44,310 nucleotides of DNA from Simkaniaceae bacterium (GTDB taxonomy: Bacteria > Chlamydiota > Chlamydiia > Chlamydiales > Simkaniaceae): positions 1 to 44,310 of the forward strand of contig JANQJL010000095.1 in NCBI GenBank assembly GCA_028281675.1, read 5' to 3'. Position 1 is the stretch's first letter. Each line of letters begins with the position of its first letter. Below the pieces are notes generated by a model. That model saw nothing but the letters and a program-made list of their open reading frames with translations, was not told the origin of the DNA and searched no databases. Made by a program: the position numbers and the translations under genes. This document shows, one piece after another, positions 32,765 through 40,834 of this stretch.

Positions 32765-33642
32765 CCCTTTATCAGGTCCATTGTTTGCTCAAACTCGGGA
32801 GTTAAAATCCCGAGTTTTTTCATTTTTAAAGTAAATGTTTCCATCTCTTTATTAAATAATTCTTTAGCTTTCTTCTTTCCAAGAAGCCTTGCGACGTTAA
32901 GAGCATTTTCATCATCTTGATCCATATCGTCTAAATCATCAGCAATCTGAAATGCCATTCCAAAGTGATAGGCTACGCTCCGAATCTTCTCTACCTCACC
33001 TAAGGAGCCACCACCAAAAATCCATCCAAATATAAAGGAGATTTCAAAAAGGGTAACCGTCTTTTTATAAATGATATCCAAGGCTTCTTCGATTGTTCTC
33101 TCTTCGGAAAATAGATCTTTAAATTGTCCACCTGTCGCTCCAGAAATTCCAGCACATTGCGTTGCTGCATCAAGAGCTATGACACAGGTTTCATTAGCTC
33201 TTTCTCGAAAGGGCTTTTTTTGCTTAGAAAGAACTTGAGCGCTCTGGAAAATTTTTTCATAACCGGCTGAAATCAAGGCATAACTTGCAAGAAGGGCTAC
33301 AGTCTCTCCGTGTACTTTATGTAAAGCTGGTTTACTTCTCCTAAAGTCATCATTGTCCATGCAAGGAAGATCATCAGCAATGAGAGATGCTGTATGAAAA
33401 TATTCAACTGAGAGAGCCCCCTCTAAAACATCCAATCCATTTCCAAGAGCTTTAGCAACCATCATAACAATTAAAGGACGAATACGTTTCCCCCCATTTA
33501 AAAGGGCATACTCACAAGCATCGCGAAGCTTGTTTCGATCTCCCAAGTGAATAATATTCTGCTTTAAAAACATCTCAAAGTTCCCTTTGAGAGGCTTAAT
33601 CAAAGAAGTATCAGGCTTGATCAGCTGCTTTAGCATTCGCAT
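32740..33642 (-). CDS. ispA: Polyprenyl diphosphate synthase (geranyl/farnesyl type)
   Basis: About 300 residues. The first aspartate-rich motif is [10 protein letters not shown] (about 90-99) with downstream RR, the second [10 protein letters not shown] (about 235-244). KRIRP (about 52-56) and GGQFKD are also typical. It condenses isopentenyl diphosphate with allylic diphosphates to supply farnesyl or geranylgeranyl chains. The frame is open to 33681, but ATGs at 33642 and 33636 follow AGGA and give the usual N-terminus; these overlap the upstream acyltransferase gene by 26-32 bases. The 3' end overlaps recA (convergent). Product chain length cannot be fixed by eye. Confidence 0.9.
   Translation of the reverse strand: MRMLKQLIKPDTSLIKPLKGNFEMFLKQNIIHLGDRNKLRDACEYALLNGGKRIRPLIVMMVAKALGNGLDVLEGALSVEYFHTASLIADDLPCMDNDDFRRSKPALHKVHGETVALLASYALISAGYEKIFQSAQVLSKQKKPFRERANETCVIALDAATQCAGISGATGGQFKDLFSEERTIEEALDIIYKKTVTLFEISFIFGWIFGGGSLGEVEKIRSVAYHFGMAFQIADDLDDMDQDDENALNVARLLGKKKAKELFNKEMETFTLKMKKLGILTPEFEQTMDLIKGYAKAGSS
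32791..32817 (+). terminator. Intrinsic terminator of recA, inside ispA
   Basis: AAACTCGGGA (32791-32800) and TCCCGAGTTT (32808-32817) make a perfect ten-base stem with a seven-base loop. It is followed by more T's, a C, and ATTTTT. It starts 27 bases after the recA stop. On the other strand the same bases encode KLGILTPEF near the IspA C-terminus. Confidence 0.88.
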
Positions 33643-34291
33643 TTTTCCTAAGGTTTGATTTCTGAATCGAACTACATGCATGAGAAAGGGTTCCTTTTCT
33701 TAAAAGAACACCAGGATTAATGACTGAGTTGCACCCAAGTTGAGTACCATCTCCTAAAACAGAGCCAAATTTTGTGAGTCCTGTTTTATAAAACTTTCCC
33801 TCAACCTCCACAATCACCTCGCCATGATCCAAACGGAAATTCGCACAAATCACTCCCGCTCCAATGTTGACATGATTTCCTAAAATTGAATCTCCCACAT
33901 AATTAAAATGGGGAGCTTTCGAATCATCTAAAAAAATCGCATGTTTCACTTCTGTAGCATGTCCAATAATACATCGATCTCCCGTCAAGACATTTCCCCT
34001 AATATAAGCTCCATGTCTCACTTGGCAATCTTTTCCTATTACACAAGGACCTTCTATATATGCTCCAGATTCAACGATCGTACCTTTTCCTATGGAAATG
34101 CTTTCGGGGTTGACGAGTTCTGTATTAGAAGGGATGCTGCAGTCGATCTTTCCTAGTTCTAGTGATTCTAGATAGCTCTTAAGTCCTTTTAAGCTTTCCC
34201 AAACAGGGCGATCCAAAACAAAAAGTTCTTTATGAGAAAAAGAGGAAAGATCAAAAAAGCTTTTTGGCGTAGGCATAAATATACGACTCAC
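33611..34291 (-). CDS. GlmU-like left-handed beta-helix acyltransferase
   Basis: A 226-residue protein made mostly of hexapeptide repeats (about 60-205), such as VNPESISIGKGTIVESGAYI, CVIGKDCQVRHGAYI and LGNHVNIGAGVICANFRLD. The segment around KAPHFNYVGDS matches the acetyl-acceptor loop of the GlmU C-terminal domain, but the uridyltransferase half is missing. C. trachomatis annotates a similarly short protein next to ispA as GlmU. It may acetylate a sugar phosphate or be a single-domain relative. The start is GTG at 34291 or ATG at 34276; neither has a clear Shine-Dalgarno. It is cotranscribed with ispA. Confidence 0.8.
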   Translation of the reverse strand: MSRIFMPTPKSFFDLSSFSHKELFVLDRPVWESLKGLKSYLESLELGKIDCSIPSNTELVNPESISIGKGTIVESGAYIEGPCVIGKDCQVRHGAYIRGNVLTGDRCIIGHATEVKHAIFLDDSKAPHFNYVGDSILGNHVNIGAGVICANFRLDHGEVIVEVEGKFYKTGLTKFGSVLGDGTQLGCNSVINPGVLLRKGTLSHACSSIQKSNLRKNANAKAADQA

Positions 34292-34510
34292 TTAGATAAA
34301 GAGAAAAGAATATACTATATTTATATATTATTCTTCATCTTCTTCAGCTGTGGATTTGTCGATAACCTCCTTTTTCTATAGGAAAAACACATTGTTTATA
34401 AGTTGTTGAAGGGAAGGCTGAGGGATGGATTTTCATTGAAAGCAACGTCTTTGAACAACTTTTCATCAAATAATCAACAGCTCTTGAACAATATTTTCAA
34501 CAGTAAAATT

Positions 34511-34584
34511 CTGGGTGAGAGGATTCGAACCTCCGACCCCTTGCACCCCATGCAAGTGCGCTGGCCAAGCTGCGCTACACCCAG
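34511..34584 (-). tRNA. tRNA-Pro (anticodon GGG)
   Basis: A 74-base cloverleaf on the minus strand: acceptor CTGGGTG with CACCCAG, D-arm GCGC/GCGC, anticodon stem CTTGC/GCAAG with loop ATGGGGT (anticodon GGG, then G37 as expected for proline), T-arm GGAGG/CCTCT with loop TTCGAAT. No discriminator/CCA beyond the stem is distinguished. The 219 bases to the next gene on this strand hold no clear gene. Confidence 0.94.
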
Positions 34585-34595
34585 ATGAGCAATAT

Positions 34596-34624
34596 AGGGT
34601 AAGGCGCCCCCTCCTTTCTGTCAA
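34596..34624 (-). promoter_or_regulatory. Promoter of tRNA-Pro
   Basis: On the minus strand a perfect TTGACA (34624-34619), a 17-base spacer and TACCCT (34601-34596). The start would fall a few bases before the tRNA. A GC-rich stretch occupies the spacer. Confidence 0.68.
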
Positions 34625-34661
34625 TCTTGTAGGAAAACTTTCTCCATGGTAATCTTTTTCC

Positions 34662-35342
34662 ATGATGCAAATAGAAAAAAGTTGGCACGAAGTCCTACAA
34701 GAAGAGATAGGAAAGCCTTATATTCTCAAACTAAAAAAATTTTTAGAAGAGGAGAAGGGAAGAGGTGTCTCAATTTTTCCACCAGAAGAGAATGTTTTTA
34801 GTGCTTTTCGAGAGACTCCCTATGCAAAAGTGAAAGTCGTTTTGATGGGACAAGACCCTTATCATGGTCCAAATCAAGCACACGGCCTTTGTTTTAGTGT
34901 TCAAAAAGAGATTCCCCTTCCTCCATCATTAAAGAACATTTATAAAGAAATGGAAACCGACTTAGGAATTCCACCTCCCTCTCATGGATGTCTCATTAAT
35001 TGGGCGAGGCAAGGTGTTTTGATGCTTAATGCTACCCTTACCGTGAGGCAAGGGGAGCCCAAATCCCACTATGGGCAAGGGTGGGAAACGTTTACTGATG
35101 GAGTTGTACGAACTCTTTGCAACCGAAAAGATCCCCTTGTTTTTATTTTGTGGGGAAAGTCGGCAAAAGAAAAATGTATTAATATTTTAAATACAATGAA
35201 TCATCCCCACGCGATTTTAACTTCCGCACACCCCTCTCCATTTTCTGCAATAAACTTTTTTGGTTGCCGCCATTTTTCAAAGACTAATGAGCTTCTAAAA
35301 AAGTGGAATAAAACACCAATAAATTGGGATCTGAATGGATAA
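34662..35342 (+). CDS. ung: Uracil-DNA glycosylase
   Basis: A 226-residue family 1 uracil-DNA glycosylase. The water-activating motif is GQDPYHGPNQAHGLCFSV (63-80, catalytic D65), the uracil-binding region VLMLNATLTV, and the DNA-intercalation motif with catalytic His is HPSPFS (about 190-195). It removes uracil arising from cytosine deamination. ATGs at 34662 and 34665 are both possible, and neither has a strong Shine-Dalgarno. It overlaps the start of the following transporter by 8 bases. Confidence 0.96.
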   Translation: MMQIEKSWHEVLQEEIGKPYILKLKKFLEEEKGRGVSIFPPEENVFSAFRETPYAKVKVVLMGQDPYHGPNQAHGLCFSVQKEIPLPPSLKNIYKEMETDLGIPPPSHGCLINWARQGVLMLNATLTVRQGEPKSHYGQGWETFTDGVVRTLCNRKDPLVFILWGKSAKEKCINILNTMNHPHAILTSAHPSPFSAINFFGCRHFSKTNELLKKWNKTPINWDLNG

Positions 35343-36567
35343 GGGTGTTGTTAAACAAAAAACTTCCCTTTTTTCGGTATTCTTTACTTTTGCCGTAGAT
35401 AACTTAGGGGCAACCATTGTCTTTCCGATTTTCGCCCCCCTATTTTTAGATCCTTCTAAACTCCTTATAACTGGAGACGTTCCTCTATCTTATAAGACAA
35501 CATTACTTGGGATTTTTCTTGGTGTTTACCCTTTCATGCAATTTATTTTTGCTCCGATTCTTGGGGAATATGCCGATCACTATGGAAGAAAGAAAGCTCT
35601 TATTATTACAACATTTTTAACGTTTCTTGGGTATGCTTTAAGTGCTTATGGGATACACCAACATTCTCTATTTTGGATGTTTTTTTCTCGCCTTATTATG
35701 GGTATTGGAGCTGGAAATCTTTCAATTTGTCTCTCTTCGCTTTCTGATCTCAGCCCAAGCGCTAAGAAAAAGGTCCGCTACTATAGTTATGGTTCTGCAA
35801 TTGCTGGCCTCACTTTTATTTTAGGCCCCTTTATTGGAGGAAAGCTCTCAGACCCTACGGTAAACCCAATCTTTAACTCAGCCTTTCCGATGTTGATAGG
35901 AGCAGGATTAGGACTTATTAATGTCCTCTTTATCCTTGTTGCATTTACTGAAACCCTGGAAAACCCCTCTACCAAATCTCTCGACTTGATCAAAGGGATT
36001 CGTAATATTCAAATGGCTCTTAAAACCGAATCGGTCCGCCGCCTCTATCTCATCTATTTCTTTTTCCTTTTCTCTTGGAATATTATTTTTCTTTTCGTTC
36101 CCGCATTTGTTGTCGAAAACTTTCATCTTTCAAATTCACAGATTGGAGATGTCTGCGCCCTTCTTGGAGTTTGTTGGATTTTTGGAACAGGGGTTTTGCA
36201 CCGCATTTTTTACCATGCTGTAAAACCAAAATGGATTTTATTATCGTCCTTCATTGCTTTTGCATCCTTAGTTGTTTTCATTCCTTATCCCCACTTTCTC
36301 AAAGGGTTCTTAATTCTTCTTGGGAGCTGTACCATTTTATCTGGCCTTATTTGGCCCATCTGTACCACCGCCATTTCTAATGCAGCACCTGGAGATATTC
36401 AGGGTAAGGTTCTTGGTTTAAGCCAATCACTTCTTTCCGTCACGATGATGCTCTCTTCTCTTCTAGGAGGTCTTTTCCTCCATACCCATTCGATAGTCCC
36501 TTTTGTTTTTTCAAGCCTTTCTGCCCTTGTTGCAGCAGCTCTCCTCCTTCAGGCTAAAGTCGAATGA
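35335..36567 (+). CDS. MFS drug/proton antiporter-like transporter (TetA/MdtG type)
   Basis: A 410-residue protein with twelve hydrophobic helices. The helix 2-3 loop GEYADHYGRKKALI (about 80-93) is the MFS motif A with its D-x-x-G-R-K core. Helices 4 and 5 carry FSRLIMGIGAGNLS and AIAGLTFILGPFIGG, the latter resembling motif C (G-x-x-x-G-P-x-x-G-G) of drug:H+ antiporters. The substrate is unknown. It is translationally linked to ung (8-base overlap). It is unrelated at sequence level to the other MFS family in this window. Confidence 0.85.
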   Translation: MDKGVVKQKTSLFSVFFTFAVDNLGATIVFPIFAPLFLDPSKLLITGDVPLSYKTTLLGIFLGVYPFMQFIFAPILGEYADHYGRKKALIITTFLTFLGYALSAYGIHQHSLFWMFFSRLIMGIGAGNLSICLSSLSDLSPSAKKKVRYYSYGSAIAGLTFILGPFIGGKLSDPTVNPIFNSAFPMLIGAGLGLINVLFILVAFTETLENPSTKSLDLIKGIRNIQMALKTESVRRLYLIYFFFLFSWNIIFLFVPAFVVENFHLSNSQIGDVCALLGVCWIFGTGVLHRIFYHAVKPKWILLSSFIAFASLVVFIPYPHFLKGFLILLGSCTILSGLIWPICTTAISNAAPGDIQGKVLGLSQSLLSVTMMLSSLLGGLFLHTHSIVPFVFSSLSALVAAALLLQAKVE

Positions 36568-36647
36568 ACCTTGAAAACACTATCGAAACCCTCTGCACAG
36601 CTAAAGGACTTCAACAAAAAACATTTATAGGCAAAGAAAAAAACTAA
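36564..36647 (+). pseudogene. Possible 5' remnant of a lost gene (27 codons)
   Basis: ATG at 36564 overlaps the MFS stop (ATGA) and reads MNLENTIETLCTAKGLQQKT and seven more residues before TAA at 36645. It looks like the start of a cotranslated third gene cut short, because its end overlaps the stop of the minus-strand gene by four bases. It could equally be chance. Confidence 0.25.
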
Positions 36648-37312
36648 CTTGGGGCAATCACATCATTAATTAAGCTTTTTTTTTCTGCGATGTATCCCTC
36701 TTCGTCCCAGAATGGGACGACCTCGTTATTTAGTAATTTTTTTAGAGTGCGGGATGCTTGAAAATGGATGAAGAAGGATTTTTTTAAGGTCTCTTCATCT
36801 TTGATCTTATTAAAAATCTGGCAATAGCGTCGATCGAGGAAATGAATAGTGGCATCGGATTTAAAGAGGACATTGCGTAGTGAAATTTGATCCCACGGTT
36901 CGGGATCGGTGGTAAGGAGCCGCTCTGTTTCTTCATTCCACTGTTTGATAAGCTTTAGCGCAGCAGGTGTATGGTTAAAAAAAAGGGTCCCCGAGTTTAC
37001 TTTTGAGGGGTGGGTGCTGGGAAGATCTTGATTGCTATGAAGTGCTACATCAGCATTAAGACATTCAAAGAAAGAGGGCTTTTGATAGACAATCGCATCA
37101 GCGTCGAGCCAAAGGATGGGCCCTTGTAAATCCAAAAGTTTTTTTTGGATATAATTTGGTTTATAGCAGCAGTTTTTCTCCCAGGAACCAAAGTTGGGGG
37201 TGGAGTCGACAGAATAGGGAAGGTCAAACTTTTTGCATGAGGCAATAAGCCCTTCTATTTCTTTTTCATAAGGGGTGTTTTCCGTGTAAAAGGAGATGAC
37301 TGTAGGGTTCAT
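36644..37312 (-). CDS. Nucleotide-diphospho-sugar transferase-like protein
   Basis: A 222-residue GT-A-type protein. The N-terminal beta-strand VISFYTENTPYEKEIEGLIAS begins a Rossmann-like fold, and GPILWLDADAIVYQKPSFF (about 64-82) holds the DxD metal and nucleotide-sugar motif. Near the middle, NSGTLFFNHTP and PWDQISLRNVLF are typical of the PF03407-like and related short glycosyltransferases. There is no signal or membrane segment, so it acts in the cytoplasm or as an exported effector. The acceptor is unknown. Its end meets the small remnant after the MFS gene; its start is 10 bases after the pGP6-D-like gene. Confidence 0.78.
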   Translation of the reverse strand: MNPTVISFYTENTPYEKEIEGLIASCKKFDLPYSVDSTPNFGSWEKNCCYKPNYIQKKLLDLQGPILWLDADAIVYQKPSFFECLNADVALHSNQDLPSTHPSKVNSGTLFFNHTPAALKLIKQWNEETERLLTTDPEPWDQISLRNVLFKSDATIHFLDRRYCQIFNKIKDEETLKKSFFIHFQASRTLKKLLNNEVVPFWDEEGYIAEKKSLINDVIAPS

Positions 37313-37322
37313 GATAGGTTCA

Positions 37323-38057
37323 TTATTTTAAAAGCACTTCAATCTCTTTTACAAGACCCTTTAGCTCCATTTTTTCCTCATTGCTTGGAATAAATCGATC
37401 TTCTTTCATAACCTTCATTGCCCGCTTTAAATGATCGAAAACACTTTTTGTTTTATTCGGATTCCTTTTGTCTTGTTTTGGTAAGGGAAAAGAGGAGCGC
37501 AATTTTTCAAGAAGCTCTGTTTTTGATTCCCCTTTGTATTCTTTTACAAAGGCCTCTTTTTTGTTTTGAGAAGCAGAGCGGCTGGAAAGGCTATAGATTG
37601 CTTGGCGGGGCATTTCATCAACGATTCCTTGCAGCTTTTTTGGAAGAGCAGTGTAAAGCTCATAGTATTGCATGAAATTGTAAGGAGTTTGTCTATTGCC
37701 ATAGGTTTTAAGGAGCCAATTACTAAAGGCACCATCGCGATATTTCTTAAAAAGTTCCTGTGCTCTTTTTATCCGCTCTCCATGCAAAATGACTGCTTGG
37801 TTGCTAATCGCTTTCACTTCGGAAGTGATTGTAGAAAGAAAATTCAAGTCTTCGGAGATGTTGCTTCCTTCGTTTTGATATTTTTCGAGTAGCGTTTGAA
37901 GGGAAACGCGCTCATTATCACTAATCGGGTTTACTTGAAAAGCTCCAGAAAAACTTGTTAGTGGTGTTGAAGAGGAGCGCTCAACAAGTTCATTCATTTT
38001 TTCTTTTTTTGGATGGTGCCGAAACCGGCCCATTAAGAGTTCGTTGAACTTAGACAT
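37323..38057 (-). CDS. pGP6-D-like (chlamydial plasmid protein family)
   Basis: A 244-residue, basic, mostly helical protein. Its central region (QAVILHGERIKRAQELFKKY, SNWLLKTYGNRQTPYNFMQY) and its place after a ParA gene match the chlamydial pGP6-D family, present on the virulence plasmid and as a chromosomal copy (CT583) beside the ParA and thrS genes. The biochemical role is not settled; helical DNA-binding or partition function is inferred from the company it keeps. Its start lies inside the parA 3' end (25-base overlap). Confidence 0.82.
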   Translation of the reverse strand: MSKFNELLMGRFRHHPKKEKMNELVERSSSTPLTSFSGAFQVNPISDNERVSLQTLLEKYQNEGSNISEDLNFLSTITSEVKAISNQAVILHGERIKRAQELFKKYRDGAFSNWLLKTYGNRQTPYNFMQYYELYTALPKKLQGIVDEMPRQAIYSLSSRSASQNKKEAFVKEYKGESKTELLEKLRSSFPLPKQDKRNPNKTKSVFDHLKRAMKVMKEDRFIPSNEEKMELKGLVKEIEVLLK

Positions 38058-38833
38058 GTAGATTCCACCTTTTGATCATCTGTCATCTTGGTTAATAATT
38101 CTTTTGTGAGCTCCAAGTAATCTTCGGCAGCACGGCTTTTGGGACGGGTCACAAAAACTGGCTTGCCATGTATGGAGGCCTCAGAAACAGCGATATCTCT
38201 TCGCACTTTTGTCTGCAATACTTTTCCAGGGAAAGTTTCTTCAACAACGTCTAAAAAATCCTTGTTATTTTTACCACGAGCATTCCAAAAAGAAAGGGCG
38301 ACGCCAAGAAGTTCAAAAGGGTGCCGCTCTGAAATGTAGTGCATGAAATAGGAAAGTCGTTGAAGCCCCTTGATACTATAAAATTCTGGCGTGGCGCAAA
38401 CGAGAGCATGATCACATGCAATTAAAGAGGACTCTGTAAGCCAGCAAAGAGAAGGGGGGGTATCGATGATTGCAATGTCATAATTTAATGGAGCTAGAAT
38501 CTTTTTAAGTTTTTCATGGGAGTAACGATCAGAAGAGAGAACCCCCGTCATTTCTACTCTCTCAAGCCAAGTATCTGCTGGAACTAAATCGATTTGGGGA
38601 TGATCGGTATGGACAATGACCTCCTCAGTCGTTTTGTTGTCTTGCAAAACTGCAGCCATACTATCGTGGTTATCGGGATCGAGGCCCAGCCCTGCTGTTA
38701 AATTTGCTTGGGCATCAAAGTCAATCATCAAAACGCGTTTGTTATGAAACTGAGCAAGTGCTGCTCCAATGTTTAACGAGATCGAAGTTTTTGCAGTTCC
38801 CCCTTTAAAGCTACAAACTGAAATAGTTTTCAT
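38033..38833 (-). CDS. ParA-family partition ATPase (pGP5-D-like)
   Basis: A 266-residue ParA/MinD-superfamily ATPase. The deviant Walker A is KGGTAKTS (10-17) with the signature lysine, followed by LMIDFDAQANLTAGLG (Walker A') and IAIIDTPPSL (Walker B). C. trachomatis has the same gene (CT582) after thrS, and the plasmid has pGP5-D. It probably partitions the chromosome or regulates genes, as pGP5-D is thought to do. Its ATG overlaps the thrS stop by four bases (ATGA). Confidence 0.9.
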   Translation of the reverse strand: MKTISVCSFKGGTAKTSISLNIGAALAQFHNKRVLMIDFDAQANLTAGLGLDPDNHDSMAAVLQDNKTTEEVIVHTDHPQIDLVPADTWLERVEMTGVLSSDRYSHEKLKKILAPLNYDIAIIDTPPSLCWLTESSLIACDHALVCATPEFYSIKGLQRLSYFMHYISERHPFELLGVALSFWNARGKNNKDFLDVVEETFPGKVLQTKVRRDIAVSEASIHGKPVFVTRPKSRAAEDYLELTKELLTKMTDDQKVESTCLSSTNS

Positions 38834-40755
38834 GAGCTCTCCTTCTGGTAAGAAGATGTTAGTTTTCGTTCTTTATACTCGACCTGGCAATTTTTTAGGA
38901 AAACATCCAGGGCAACTTCTCCGTGAACGACATTATCCCGTGTTCTAAGGGCAATCGTTTTGTTTTCCACTTCTTTATCACCGACAGTGAGCATATAATT
39001 GATCTGTTGTATTTGCGCTTTTCGGACCCGCTTTCCAAGAGATTCTTCTGAAGCGTCTAAGCTACATGTAAAACCAGCTTCTTTGATTTGCTGCAACACT
39101 TCGTTCGCATAGGAAACATGGGCTTCAGCTACCGGAATAACTCGAATCGGCATCGGACTCATCCAAAATGGAAATTTTCCAGCAAAATGTTCAATTAAAA
39201 TTCCCAAAAACCGCTCGATCGAGCCAAAGATTGCTCGATGAATCATAATAGGACGCTTCAATTCTCCGTTATTATCCTTATATTCCAGCTGAAATTTTTC
39301 GGGGAGAGCCATGTCAAGTTGGACCGTTCCACACTGCCACCGCCTTCCTAAAGCGTCGTGAACGTGAAGATCAATCTTCGGACCATAAAAAGCTCCATCT
39401 CCTTCATTAATTTTATATTCTTCGCCCCATTCATCAAGAGCCTCCTTAAGACCTGCTGTTGCCACCTCCCAATCTTGATCTGTACCAATCGATTTTTCTG
39501 GTCGGGTCGAAAGCTCAAAAGTGTAATGCAAACCGAACACCTGATAGATTTCTTTTGTCAAAGCCAAGACCCCTAAAATCTCATCTTTGATTTGCCTTGG
39601 CTGCATGAAAATATGAGCATCATCTTGGTGAAAACTTTGGACGCGGAAGAGGCCATTTAAAGCACCCGAAGGTTCTTTTCGGTGAACATGACCAAACTCA
39701 GCAACCCTTAAGGGAAACTCTCGATAACTGTGAGAGCGCGACTTGAAATAGAGCATACATCCTGGGCAATTCATTGGCTTGATTGCATAGGCTCTTTCTT
39801 CATCGATCTCCACTGTGAACATATTTTCTCTATAATGTTCCCAGTGTCCCGAAAGTTCCCAAAGCTCTTTTGTCATGAGTTGTGGAGTTTTAATAATCTC
39901 ATAATTGGATTTCAAGTGAAGCTCTTTCCAATAATCAACCAAACGATCCCAAACCGCCATTCCATTGGGGTGGAAAAAGGGCATCGCTGGAGCCTCTTCT
40001 TTAAAAGAGAAAAGATCGAGTTTAGCGCCAAGCAATCGATGATCTCGTTTCTTAGCTTCTTCTAAAATTCTGAGGTATTCCTTAAGTTGCTCCCGATTGG
40101 GGAAAGAAATTCCATAAATCCGTGTGAGCATTTGGTTTTTCGAATCGCCCCGCCAATAAGCACCCGAAGTTTTCAAAATTTTAAAGGCTTTAATCTTTCC
40201 AAGTGTGGGAAGATGAGGGCCACGGCAAAGATCAAAAAACTCTCCTTGCCTGTATGCAGTAATTGGACTCCCCTCCTCAAACCCCTCAATCAACTCTTTT
40301 TTAAAAGGGTTTTTTCCAAATTCTTTAATCGCCTCTTTTTTTCCTTTGAAAGAGTGGCGCTCGGGCTTTAACCCTTCTCCAAGAATTTTTTTAATCTCTT
40401 TTTCGATCTTCCCAAAATCTTCTTCAGAAACTTCGAGGTTGGCAAAGTCATAGTAAAAGCCATTTTCAATCGGAGGACCAATTGTCGGCTGAGCATCGGG
40501 CCAAATTCTGAGTATTGCCTGAGCTAAAACATGGGCTGAGGTATGCCAAAAAACTTCTTTTCCTTCAGGAGAATCAAAGTCAAGTAGCTTGACATTGTCT
40601 CCCTCTTTCAATGGAGTATCTAAATCATGGATCTCTCCATTTACCATTGCAGCAAGGGCTTGATGGGGTTCTCGCGCATTCATTTTCTCAGCGACTTCTT
40701 TTATCGAGCTTCCTTCCGCAAGCTCTAATTCGTTGGTTTCACACTTCACTTTCAT
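38830..40755 (-). CDS. thrS: Threonyl-tRNA synthetase
   Basis: A 641-residue class II synthetase. In order: TGS domain (1-60), second additional domain with HTSAHVLAQAI and the editing site, and catalytic core with the zinc ligand in NCPGCM, motif 2 FRVQSFHQDDAHIF and motif 3 GSIERFLGILIEH. The C-terminal anticodon-binding domain starts near PMPIRVIPVAEAH. The frame stays open upstream to 41007, but that extension overlaps the divergent gene and has no ThrS features; the ATG at 40755 (MKVKCETNEL) gives the normal length. It leads the thrS-parA-pGP6-D unit, 79 bases from the divergent flavoprotein start. Confidence 0.96.
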   Translation of the reverse strand: MKVKCETNELELAEGSSIKEVAEKMNAREPHQALAAMVNGEIHDLDTPLKEGDNVKLLDFDSPEGKEVFWHTSAHVLAQAILRIWPDAQPTIGPPIENGFYYDFANLEVSEEDFGKIEKEIKKILGEGLKPERHSFKGKKEAIKEFGKNPFKKELIEGFEEGSPITAYRQGEFFDLCRGPHLPTLGKIKAFKILKTSGAYWRGDSKNQMLTRIYGISFPNREQLKEYLRILEEAKKRDHRLLGAKLDLFSFKEEAPAMPFFHPNGMAVWDRLVDYWKELHLKSNYEIIKTPQLMTKELWELSGHWEHYRENMFTVEIDEERAYAIKPMNCPGCMLYFKSRSHSYREFPLRVAEFGHVHRKEPSGALNGLFRVQSFHQDDAHIFMQPRQIKDEILGVLALTKEIYQVFGLHYTFELSTRPEKSIGTDQDWEVATAGLKEALDEWGEEYKINEGDGAFYGPKIDLHVHDALGRRWQCGTVQLDMALPEKFQLEYKDNNGELKRPIMIHRAIFGSIERFLGILIEHFAGKFPFWMSPMPIRVIPVAEAHVSYANEVLQQIKEAGFTCSLDASEESLGKRVRKAQIQQINYMLTVGDKEVENKTIALRTRDNVVHGEVALDVFLKNCQVEYKERKLTSSYQKESS

Positions 40756-40834
40756 GTACAAAATGGGTTCGTATCGTTGCCCCCAGTTTACTAGACGTTG
40801 TAAAAAAGGGAAAGAAATTGCTAAAACGATAGGG

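Noticed and set aside
34292-34510. Possible replication origin or gene remnant (TTGAAC/GTTGAA repeats, one DnaA-box-like GTGGATTT, an AAGGAGG on the minus strand)
   Set aside because: Only one poor DnaA-box-like site, no GATC or AT-rich 13-mer array, and no start codon after the AAGGAGG. The acidic codon run there could be chance.
34403-34588. Plus-strand frame across the tRNA-Pro gene
   Set aside because: It is the antisense of a clear tRNA and has no coding features.
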